Shown: positions 19,501 through 31,500 of the stretch, one piece after another | Layout: every line of letters begins with the position of its first letter | Position numbering within the stretch: the first letter of the stretch is position 1 | From: Marthasterias glacialis | Lineage: Eukaryota > Echinodermata > Asteroidea > Forcipulatida > Asteriidae | DNA length: 64,000 nt | Assembly (NCBI GenBank): GCA_911728455.2 | Contig: OU452235.1 | Location: 10,278,634-10,342,633 of the forward strand | Direction of reading: 5' to 3' | Program-made: the position numbers and the translations under genes | Notes under the pieces: model-generated | What the model was told of the DNA's origin: nothing | The model's database searches: none | Seen by the model: the letters and a program-made list of their open reading frames with translations, nothing else

Positions 19501-22500
19501 AAACAGGTAAAAATATACCGATTCATAAAAGGAGCGATAAACATGATCTTGGTAACTTCAGACCAATAACATTTCTGACAACATTTTCAAAAGTCTTTGA
19601 GAAGTTGGTATATAAACGACTAATGACCTTTATTAACAAACACGACCTAATTTCTGAATCTCAATTTGGATTCAGAGAGAATCACTCTACCGAACTAGCT
19701 ACATCGTATGTAGTTATCAAGTTGCAGCAAGCTATCGATGATAAGAACTTCTCAATCTTGTACTTCCGTATTTAAATTATTCAATACTTACCTCGGTTGG
19801 ATCTTTAAATCAATGTAATAGACTCTGTACTTTACAAAAGCGAGCTATTCGTATAATATGTAGCGTTGGGTTTCGTGATCATACTGCTCCGTTATTTGTA
19901 AAACTTAAAGTGTTAAAACTGGCTGACTTATATAACCTAAGCTTAGGCAAATTTATGTTCAAGTACATGAACAATGCATTGCCGTTATGTTTTAACTCAT
20001 GCTTTCAGTTACCGTCAAACATTCATTCATACAAAACCCGAAATGCCTCAAAGAAAATCTCTATGTCGGTTTTAATCATTGTATAAAAACGGCCTTGTTC
20101 AACGTGGTGTTACTTTCTGGATTGATCGGAAAGACCCCATAAAAATGTCACGTTCTCTCCCTATGTTTATCCAATGTCTGAAAAAACACATTTTCAATGC
20201 GTACTCATGCTAACATTCAACCTGAGGGTTTGTTTGTCTTGATAGTCCTTTGTCCTGTCTTCGTTTGTCTGTCAATAGGTTAGGGTACAAAAGCAGTGCT
20301 TCACCCAAACCAAAATGTTGTCTTACTGTGCATAAAACTTTTGATAACTTTATTCATCATAATTTGGTAAGTAACGTGAGATTGTTGTAATGCTAAATGA
20401 TAATGATGTGAACTGTTGTACATTAATTCATGATGATAACATTGAAATAAACTAAACTAAACTTGTAAAACTTCCGGTCCAAACAGGAAGCTCTAAATGT
20501 ATAAAAGCTTGTCTCCTGTGCCCAATGTCCTAGAGTCATAACTTCTGTACCATTTGTAGCTAACATCACAAATGACATTTGGTTAATAGGCATAACCCCA
20601 CTTTGACCTTTACTTCCGGTCAAAATAGGAAGCTCTAAATTAAAAAAATCATATCTCCTAGGCCAATTGTCATAAGGTCATAATCTAAGGTCATAAAGTC
20701 ATAATCTTTGTACCGTGTAGGCTCATTTCAAAGGTCTGGAGTGTTTAATTAAAGAAAAACAATTTCGGAACATATGTGTTTGTTGACAAACACTTAATGT
20801 CTCGTTATTTTTATACCTTTCTGGTAATGAAACCAAGGAACCCTCAAAAGTGACTTGCACTGTAACCCGTAGGCCTAAAGATACCTGTGTAGAGAAGATG
20901 TTGAAGAAATGTCAGTTTTAGATGTGGGAGGAAAGTCCCTAATAGGGAAAACCCACGCAATTAGGTAGGGACTGAGAACCCAATCAACATGCAAGGCTCC
21001 AGACCGGGATTCGAACCGGGGTCCAGAGAGGTGAAAGGCGGGGAAAGAAACCACTGAGTCAACCTGAATGAGCTTTCTATTTGTTTTTACTCTCACAATT
21101 ATCTAAATATATTTAAATGCTAGTTACCATAAATTAATGAAAAAAATTACATTTGACTAGTGGTGCCCTTCTGGAGGCTGTTGTGAAATTCTTCTTTTTC
21201 ACCAGTCGTGTTTTTAACCGCTTTTCGTCTCTTCTGTGAGTATTGTTTTATTTATACTGCTTACCATTCTCAGATGACACTTAACAAACTGTTTTCGTCA
21301 GTTAACTGCTAGTACAATTCTCTGTTTCATTCTGTTGTGATGTGTTTTGAATGGAGCCATCATCTTTATTTATTATACATACACAGACATCACATTCCAT
21401 CTTGGTGTACAACATGAATCGCAGGCTGTTTTATTCAAGGGAGATGTTAATTGGTATATGTCAAATTGTTATGAACAATGCTGCTGTGATGGTTAGCCTT
21501 TTGCACCTGACATTTGGCAAATACTGAAGAAATTTAACATTGCTAAAACCACAAAACAGAGGTGGTAGGTAGTTGTATACATGTACGTAGACAACACCAT
21601 ATTCAAACAATTTTCATTGCTCAGGAATACAGAGTGCCACCGACTTGAACTGTATCTATTAGCAACCTAAAAGCTTTTTTGCTCAATTCTCACTTATCGT
21701 CCAATCGTAGCACCAAAAGTCCTAAAGTACGATCAAGTACTTGAAACGCTGGCTCTGTTATAAACAAAACCTCTTCATTAAATCTGAGTATCAATGACAA
21801 ACTCGACATGCTAGCAATTACATAATTCTGGTTGATTGGAGATAATCGGGATGACCACTCACTAGCAGATCTTAAAAACACTCTGCCTCATTTCAAGGTC
21901 TACCACACACCCTAAGTAAATCAGAGAAGTCTGCCTCATTTCAAGGTCTACCACACACCCTAAGTAAATCAGAGAAGTCTGCCTCATTTCAAGGTCTACC
22001 CCACACCCTGAGTAAATCAGAGAAATCTGCCTCATTTCAAGGTCTACCACACACACTAAGTAAATCAGAGAAATCTGCCTCATTTCAAGGTCTACCACAC
22101 ACCCTAAGTAAATCAGAGAAATCTGCCTCATTTCAAGGTCTACCACACACCCTAAGTAAATCAGAGAAGTCTGCCTCATTTCAAGGTCTACTACACACCC
22201 TAAGTAAATCAGAGAAATCTGCCTCATTTCAAGGTCTACCACACACCCTGAGTAAATCAGAGAAATCTGCCTCATTTCAAGGTCTACCACACACCCTAAG
22301 TAAATCAGAGAAATCTGCCTCATTTCAAGGTCTACCACACACCCTAAGTAAATCAGAGAAGTCTGCCTCATTTCAAGGTCTACCACACACCCTAAGTAAA
22401 TCAGAGAAGTCTGCCTCATTTCAAGGTCTACCACACACCCTAAGTAAATCAGAGAAATCTGCCTCATTTCAAGGTCTACCACACACCCTAAGTAAATCAG

Positions 22501-25500
22501 AGAAATCTGCCTCATTTCAAGGTCTACCACACACCCTAAGTAAATCAGAGAAATCTGCCTCATTTCAAGGTCTACCACACACCCTGAGTAAATCAGAGAA
22601 ATCTGCCTCATTTCAAGGTCTACTACACACCCTAAGTAAATCAGAGAAATCTGCCTCATTTCAAGGTCTACCACACACCCTAAGTAAATCAGAGATTTCT
22701 GCCTCATTTCAAGGTCTACCACACACCCTAAGTAAATCAGAGAAATCTGCCTCATTTCAAGGTCTACCACACACCCTGAGTAAATCAGAGAAGTCTGCCT
22801 CATTTCAAGGTCTACCACACACCCTAAGTAAATCAGAGAAGTCTGCCTCATTTCAAGGTCTACCACACACCCTAAGTAAATCAGAGAAGTCTGCCTCATT
22901 TCAAGGTCTACCACACACCCTAAGTAAATCAGAGAAATCTGCCTCATTTCAAGGTCTACCACACACCCTAAGTAAATCAGAGAAATCTGCCTCATTTCAA
23001 GGTCTACCACACACCCTGAGTAAATCAGAGAAGTCTGCCTCATTTCAAGGTCTACCACACACCCTAAGTAAATCAGAGAAATCTGCCTCATTTCAAGGTC
23101 TACCACACACCCTGAGTAAATCAGAGAAGTCTGCCTCATTTCAAGGTCTACCACACACCCTAAGTAAATCAGAGAAATCTGCCTCATTTCAAGGTCTACC
23201 ACACACCCTGAGTAAATCAGAGAAGTCTGCCTCATTTCAAGGTCTACCACACACCCTAAGTAAATCAGAGAAATCTGCCTCATTTCAAGGTCTACCACAC
23301 ACCCTGAGTAAATCAGAGAAGTCTGCCTCATTTCAAGGTCTACCACACACCCTAAGTAAATCAGAGAAATCTGCCTCATTTCAAGGTCTACCACACACCC
23401 TAAGTAAATCAGAGAAATCTGCCTCATTTCAAGGTCTACCACACACCCTAAGTAAATCAGAGAAATCTGCCTCATTTCAAGGTCTACCACACACCCTGAG
23501 TAAATCAGAGAAGTCTGCCTCATTTCAAGGTCTACCACACACCCTAAGTAAATCAGAGAAGTCTGCCTCATTTCAAGGTCTACCACACACCCTAAGTAAA
23601 TCAGAGAAATCTGCCTCATTTCAAGGTCTACTACACACCCTAAGTAAATCAGAGAAATCTGCCTCATTTCAAGGTCTACCACACACCCTGAGTAAATCAG
23701 AGAAGTCTGCCTCATTTCAAGGTCTACCACACACCCTAAGTAAATCAGAGAAATCTGCCTCATTTCAAGGTCTACCACACACCCTGAGTAAATCAGAGAA
23801 GTCTGCCTCATTTCAAGGTCTACCACACACCCTAAGTAAATCAGAGAAATCTGCCTCATTTCAAGGTCTACCACACACCCTGAGTAAATCAGAGAAGTCT
23901 GCCTCATTTCAAGGTCTACCACACACCCTAAGTAAATCAGAGAAATCTGCCTCATTTCAAGGTCTACCACACACCCTAAGTAAATCAGAGAAGTCTGCCT
24001 CATTTCAAGGTCTACCACACACCCTAAGTAAATCAGAGAAATCTGCCTCATTTCAAGGTCTACCACACACCCTAAGTAAATCAGAGAAGTCTGCCTCATT
24101 TCAAGGTCTACCACACACCCTAAGTAAATCAGAGAAATCTGCCTCATTTCAAGGTCTACCACACACCCTAAGTAAATCAGAGAAATCTGCCTCATTTCAA
24201 GGTCTACCACACACCCTGAGTAAATCAGAGAAGTCTGCCCCTGCCTAGTGACAGGGGATTTCAACTTCCATGTGCACATAGAAATTTATGTGGATGTTCC
24301 ATATAATCACGATTCAACAGTCTTCATAGACCTCTTGGAGTCATTTGGATTTCACCAGCATGTGCAGATGGCTACAGATGAGGACAACTCATTTCCAATT
24401 AAATAGTTCAAGCTGGATTACCATCTGACCACAATGCAGTATTATGCAATCCTAACCTGTCTCGCCCTCAGCAGCGTAGTCAGGATTTTTTCATTAGGGG
24501 AGCATTGCTTTTCATTGGGGAAACAATTTACAAAATTGTCAACCGACTACACTCTTGTGGATGCAGTCCATCCAGCAATTTGACTTTGTTCTTCGCACTG
24601 TTTTAGCTATGACAACACCCTCCTCCCATTACGCCATACTATTCTTCGGCCCAATGCTCCATGGTAGGCATTACATGATTCAAAAAAGAAAAGCAACGTC
24701 TAGAGTGAAAATAGATGAAATCAAAACTGGAGATCGACAAGCAGCTATGTCAAGTAATTTAATACCTATCGTCAAATGCTTGAGACAGCCAAGCGTAACC
24801 ATCATCGAGATCAAGTTTCTCATTGTGATGATCTGCAGTTGTTTCAACTGGTTGAGCGCATGAACCAGCCCTCCTGCATGCTCACTCTGCCTGACAATGA
24901 CAATAAAAGTGTTACTTCTATCCCAAATAAGTTCACAGATTTCTTTCATAGAAAGGTGAATAATCGATTGGATTCCCTTCATAAAAGTGACTTTTCAGAT
25001 CTCTCAGTTGGCATCCATTATCGTTGTGGCAGTACATTAGAATCATTTCAGCCAATGTCTTGTGCCAGTGTCCATAAACTTGTTATGAGGTCGCCAGCAA
25101 AATCCTGCTCTCTTGACCCCATCCCAACTAGTCTACTCAAGCGATGGTTGGATTCCTGCTCCTACAAATTACCCAAATTATAAACACATCACTGACAAGT
25201 GGTTACAACCTAAGCTTGTTACACCTCTGCTTAAAAAGACCAGTTTGATGGATGGGAACAAATTACATAATTACAGACCAATCTTAAATCTCAAATTCAT
25301 TTCAAAAATCACTGAGCGTGCTATTACCACACGGCTATTTGAATACCTTGGCCGGAATAGTCTGCATTTGCTAAAGCAGTCTGCTTTTCGTAAATTCCAT
25401 AGTATAGAAACCGCCCTGCTGCACATCCAAAATGACCTCTTGAGAGTTGTAGATCTATTTGGAACTTATATAAACGCTTTCTGTTTTAGATCCATTCAAA

Positions 25501-28500
25501 ATAAGCTTGTTGGCGGCTGTCCTGATGTAGATCTCTTGTAAGCAGTTCTCAAGTCTTGAAAATGATTAAGAGCATTGATGATACTGTAAAGTGATATAAA
25601 GTTGAGTGTCGTCAGCGTATGTCATGTAGTTTATTTCATGTGACCTGATGATGACCCACAATCTGCATTGTTGTTTGGTGTGTGAGGATGGCTAAACAAA
25701 CCATTCCTCACAGAGAAGAGGCGTATGGCAGTGGGGGCACTAAAAAGAATACAGCAGTGTCCACACCTCGCCAAGAGCTTTGGTGTTAAGCAGCTTCTTC
25801 ACATGAGGGAGGGGTGTCCGCCTTAGGAGTGCTTTCCTTCCTTCCTTTCAGCATAGTAATGCACAAATGTAGTGATTTGATTAAGTATTGGCAGATTGGA
25901 GTATTGAAGGATGGCTAAAGAATCCACTTACACCAGTATATGTACTTTACATGGATGGTATAGATTCACAATTTGCTTGTCAGAAGTTAATGTATTTATA
26001 AATATTTATATTTTTTTTCTCAGGAATTTGGGTCGGAATATAATGGAGTAAACACAGTTCTGAAAACCAGTGTGAATTCCCAACACTTAAATGTGGATGT
26101 CCTAGAGGAAAGAAACATAAAAGAAAATGTTGGAATTACTGTAAACAAGGTAGGTAACATTGAAGTATTCCTCGTTCCCTGCACATGTTTTACAATATTA
26201 ACTAGTTGCTGCTGGATGATGTGATACACTAAAATATTGTCCGAGCCAGCATCATTTAAACCCGTCATTGTGCAAAATCTGAATACCGAAACAAAGGTCG
26301 CCCTGACATTCCACTACTGAGCACGAACAGAGCATGCACTTGCCTCGTTTCACCCACACAAAGAGGAAATATGGTCTTGAATATTTTGATGATTTTCGAT
26401 CATTATGTAGAGAAAAAACAAAAATCCTGGTGATATAAAGAAAATCTTTGTTCTCTTGGCTTTGTCAAGTCAAGGTTTCTTTAGGCCAGCAGTACTCTCA
26501 AAGAAACTTGATTCTGGCAATCCTAAGAAAAGTAATCAGGTCAGGCTGGGCTGGAAAATTTGAAGACTCCTGGCAGCAACTGGTTAAAATCAAGTCACAG
26601 CTAGTCACAGCTCAATTGTAAAATTGCATTTATGTTAGAAGCAAAGCACTTTGTCTTATGTAAGTTGACAGAACATAATTAGAATCCAAACTGCCCTTAA
26701 CAATTTCTTTTGTAATTTGTTCACTTACGGAACATGATGTGTTTTTGTTCTGTTAACGTAGTTGCCGATGTCGCAACAAGAATTACTGGAGAAGAGATAT
26801 CTGTATCAAACAAACATCTGGATCAAAACTGATGTCTAGTGATGCTTTTGGCACTTTTGACCTCCCCACATTTTAATGTCCTAACAGTAATTTTATTATT
26901 AATGAAGTGAAATGCAAGTGCACAGTAGTGAGCTGACTGACCTAGACTGTTCCTGTCTTCCCTATGTCAATGGTTGAAATTTTCTTGAACAATAATCGCC
27001 AATCACCATGTAAACGGCGATTATCGTTCAAATAAACTGTGCAGGAAAAGACGTATTGAAGTTCATCATGCAATGGCAATGAATTGATGGTATTTATTTG
27101 GAATTAATTTAAAACCTGCAACCGATACATGTCCATAGGTTTTTAACTCTGCAAGGCGAAGTAAAATTTTTGCAAATTCTAATGCCACGCTGCACAGTGG
27201 GCCAGGGGTAAATCAAAGTGCGCCAAAATAGTGCTTTGTGGTGTGTGACGATTCCACTTCTAAAAAAAGTTTTTTTGAAAGATCAGACACCCAAGCTCAC
27301 TTTTTGATTTCTTAGTATTTTTTTTTATGTTTTTGAACACAAAGAATTGCCCAAATGAAGCTAAGAGACTAAAAGTAGGTGCATTTGCTAACAAAATAAT
27401 AAGTGCTAGAGAACAGACTTTTACTTTAAAATTTGTACAACTACTTTCCATAAGTCATACTTCAAAAATATTAGGTTTCAAAAATTTTGACAATTTTAAT
27501 CCATACCATTTTTGGTAAAAACTATCCCAAAAAACACAAAAACAAATATTTTTTTTATAAAATAACAAGGAAAGTTTAGATTTCCGTGGATTCCCACCAT
27601 AATTTTTATACTGCCGTGATCCCCATAGTCTCCCCTACATTTTGGTACCAGATTTGGCTGCTACCTCTTGCAACTTTCCAAGATACGTTTTAATTTATGA
27701 GCGCCTGTCGGCTTTATTTGTCGTCATGCGCCGATAAGCTACGTGAAACCTGATACGCATGTTGTCTTTGAGCCTGCCCTTCATGGGAAAATAGTATAAT
27801 ATATTATGTGCAGTCACTTTGGGTTTATGCAACAGCTTATTTTTCTTAAACTACATCAGTCAGTATGTCTAAGAAACCTTTACTGCATGGGAAAGATGGC
27901 TTCTTCGTGTATATCAGAAAGACAATTGTTTGAATTGGTGCATTCTTCTAGATCAATCACTAATATCGAACTGTCTTGTAACAAATACCTTGATTTTCTT
28001 CGTGGCTTTACGTCAAATGTTTTTGATGGCCTGAAACAACAGACAATCAAAGACAATCATTTCTTATCGAATGAAGGAAAGGTGGACCAGAAGTAAGTGT
28101 ATTAAAGCAAAGTTTTTGAGCAAGAACTCTGAGTGGCTCCACCAAATAATATCACTCCCTGATGAATTTGAGCATTTGTTGATGCAGAGTGCTACCTCAG
28201 ATGATACTTGTACCAGCAACCGGAACTTCACAACCGCGATCCATTGCAGGACGTCCCCCAAAAGACTGGCAATTCCTTTCAAAAAGATCCCACAGAGAAA
28301 AGCACATGAACTTCGTACTAAAAAACAGCCAAGTGAACTTCTTTATGCAGCATCACAGGGTGCATACAGAAAGAATCCTGAACTCAAGTATGTCTTAAAA
28401 TTTGTAATGATGTCTCCGTCAAAACCAGCTAAGCTGAGAAAGCTCATTTCTATGCCAGCCAAGAAACAAGACAATGTTTCATCGGATGAGGCCCTATCAT

Positions 28501-31500
28501 TGATGGTAGAAACTGGAATGACCAAACAGGCTTATCAAACGGTCCAATCTGCAGCAAAATGGAAAAATGCAAACATAAACCCACCCTACAATGAAGTCAG
28601 AGAGGCAAAAAAAAAAAGTGTTACCCGAATAACATATCAATCATGGAGGATTCAGCAAAAGTGCCTCTGCAGAGTCTCCTTGATCACACTGCGCTCAGAA
28701 TCATCCAGGAACAAAAAGAGTCAATAACTGAAGTTGTCGAGGGTCTTGAGGAAGGTACACAATTATCATGTGACTTGGTGTGCAAGTGGGGCTTTGATGG
28801 TGCATCAGGACACAGCGAATATAACATATTTATACTCAGACAACAACAAAATTGGAACATGACACACTGCTTTGAAATTACCGCCACAGCTTTTGACTGT
28901 AAATTTATTTAGCCCAACCTGCAAAACTAACCACAAATAATTTTATAAACAATTTCCAAAAAATTGGCAAGGAGCCGGATACCGAACACAGGGCAAACCG
29001 GCTAAACAGACACACAGGACATAACGTGCATATAATGGACTACCCAGCCCATTAACATAAATTTATGAACACCTCGTCCATAACCATTTGTGGCCACCCA
29101 TTGAAGGACACCTCGTCCTTACCAACCCAGAACACACAGGACTTTCACGCCCATGTGTGTTACACGCAACACGACATATGGGGTCCCACGACCCCCCGAT
29201 ACAGGTCAACTACCTTGACCTCCACAAGTAAACAACATGTCAACACACCTTGCCTTAACCTTAAAGTGTAAAGCTCCATAATCTCCCAATTCATGAACTA
29301 TAATTAAATGAGAGGAGTGATATAACAAAGCCTTCGAAATTCCCCAAGATGGCAAACGAGGGGAAAGAAAACGTAGTCCAGCCGAGACCTGCCAGCACTA
29401 CTTACAAATAGAAAATACCTGATACAATTCGACCTGTTGATAATGAGATAATACCTAGATGTTTTTCTGGCATAATTGTTACCAAAATAGCCAATGCAAG
29501 TAAATCTAACATAAATTGTGTTAGAACTGTAACATTTAACTGTCATTTTCTGCAAAAACTGCCAACATACAAATGGAACCTGCATGTATGAGCCCAATTG
29601 CACCGAAAGGTATCAATAACAAAGGAGGAGCCTAAGGGGAGGCGGTGGGTTGCAACATTGACTTCGATCACAACCTGTGACAAAAGTGCCGCTCAAAATC
29701 AAACCCACGCTAACAGGAAAAGCCCCTGCTCTCTTATTGGTTGAAAGTTACCCCACCATTTAACCAATCAAATACCACTTGACCACTTGGCCTATTTTAA
29801 TTGGTCCCTGGCGAAACCTTGTGGATTCCCCAAACCCATATAAATAGCTTCACGAGCTGCTAAACCACACAATGAACCAGCACGCACAGCCGTCAATATC
29901 CGACAGTACATGAAACCACCTAACATAACACCACCCACCAATAAACCAATCAAATATGACTTGCCCGCTTGGCTGATGTTCATTGGTCACTGGTGTAAAC
30001 TTGTGGACCCCCCAAACCCATATAAATAGCTTCACGAGCTGCCAAACCACACAATGAGCCAGCACGCGTAGCTGTCCAAAATTGATGGTACTTGAAAACC
30101 ATACAAGTACATACTGCATGCATGTAGACCATACTGCATGCATGTAGACCATACATACCGTACATACTGCATGCATGTAGACCACACAGCGACACGGCCA
30201 AATACTGATCGCCCAACTGTATATTTGCAAGGTGCCATACCCCCCGGAAAAGCTGACTAGCGTAACAATATGCTGAGTATAAAGCATTTGATCATTAATT
30301 TGATAAAATGAATTAATATAACAAAGGTTTTCCTCTATTGATCAATCAGATGCCGGTATGTTTTGTAACTACACTTGTGCCAATACAATTAAAATTAAAG
30401 GATCAAATTTTGTGGCAGAACTCAGTCCCTTCTTCAACACGATTTTGTCGGCCCATCCATCTACAGTTCAAAAAGGAAACAAATGAGTGAAGTCAGGAAG
30501 AATGCCGTTGTATGAATGAGGAAGTTAAGAAACTCCAACCTATCAGTGTAACTTTAGAAATTGGGTACGAGCTTGAAGAGGAACAAAACAGGAAAGACAA
30601 CATGTTATTGTACATGTAGTATGATTTACACCTCACCATGGTTGACCAAAAGGTGATCAATGTCTTACTTCAACCAAATCATCTATGAGATGATACATTT
30701 CTGGTGCAACGCCTAAACAGTTCAACAACCTGACAGAGCTATCTCCCCCAGCAGAAAAGAGATACAAATACAGACTTTCACCACTCCATAAATGGATCCG
30801 ATGCTTTGAAATGCTTCTTCATGTCGCATACCCACTTCCAATCCATAAGTGGTGTGTGCAGTCTGAAGCTGATAAGACAATGCTTGCAAGCAGAAAAAAG
30901 CAAATTCATGATGGGTTCAAATCTGAGCTTGGACTGAAAGTCAACGAGCCAAAGCAAGGAACTGGAAACACAAATGATGGAAACACTGCACGAAGAGTAA
31001 TAAAGACATCAAATTATTTAGACTAAGGCATGCACGTAAAACATCCAGGGTGGACACCATGAGCGATGTATTTCATTGACTCATGGTGACAGGAGACATT
31101 GTCGTCAGCAGCAGATCAATGAAGACCGGACAATCAAAACCTCTCCAAAGTGAAGTCAAAGATATGCTAAAAGGCTCGGACAATGACGATGACAGTGACA
31201 CAGAACACACACAACACAGTGATACTTCAGATATAGATTCATCTTAAGCGGTAAGTAAAACAATTGTAACTTTACTTAAGTTGGAAATTGTGCATCTCAA
31301 AAAGGGGAAAAACATCAACAAACACTCCAACACCCCAACAAACAACAAAAAAACACCCCAACAAACAACAAAAAAACACCCCAACAAACAACAAAAAAAC
31401 AAAAGATGGTAAAGAGACCGAGGATATACGAACATTCAAAGACATGAAGCTTTATAAACCAGATATCTTAACAAAATACATCGCAGTGCTACCAATTCCA

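Larger units (their letters stand above)
28913..30435. mobile_element. 1.5-kb insertion separating the two transposase halves
   Basis: Lacks any recognisable coding sequence and has a different, C-rich plus-strand composition. It contains a ~182-bp direct repeat with TATA-like sequence and a short tandem array. Probably a non-autonomous element, read on the minus strand if the TATTTATATGGG motifs are promoters. Ends were not defined. Confidence 0.5.

Noticed and set aside
21004-21064. A tRNA gene
   Set aside because: Only A- and B-box-like sequence is present. No acceptor or anticodon stems can be folded, and the body matches a SINE.
21882-24233. CRISPR-like array
   Set aside because: Units are contiguous with no unique spacers, and the genome is plainly eukaryotic.
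21862-24279. 805-codon minus-strand ORF of 16-residue repeats as a repeat protein gene
   Set aside because: It is wholly explained by a 48-bp minisatellite whose length is divisible by three. No unique coding sequence, promoter or domain accompanies it.
29850-30287. 145-codon ORF rich in YMHAV repeats
   Set aside because: A translation of the triplicated 20-mer and of promoter-like repeats; overlapping frames look the same.
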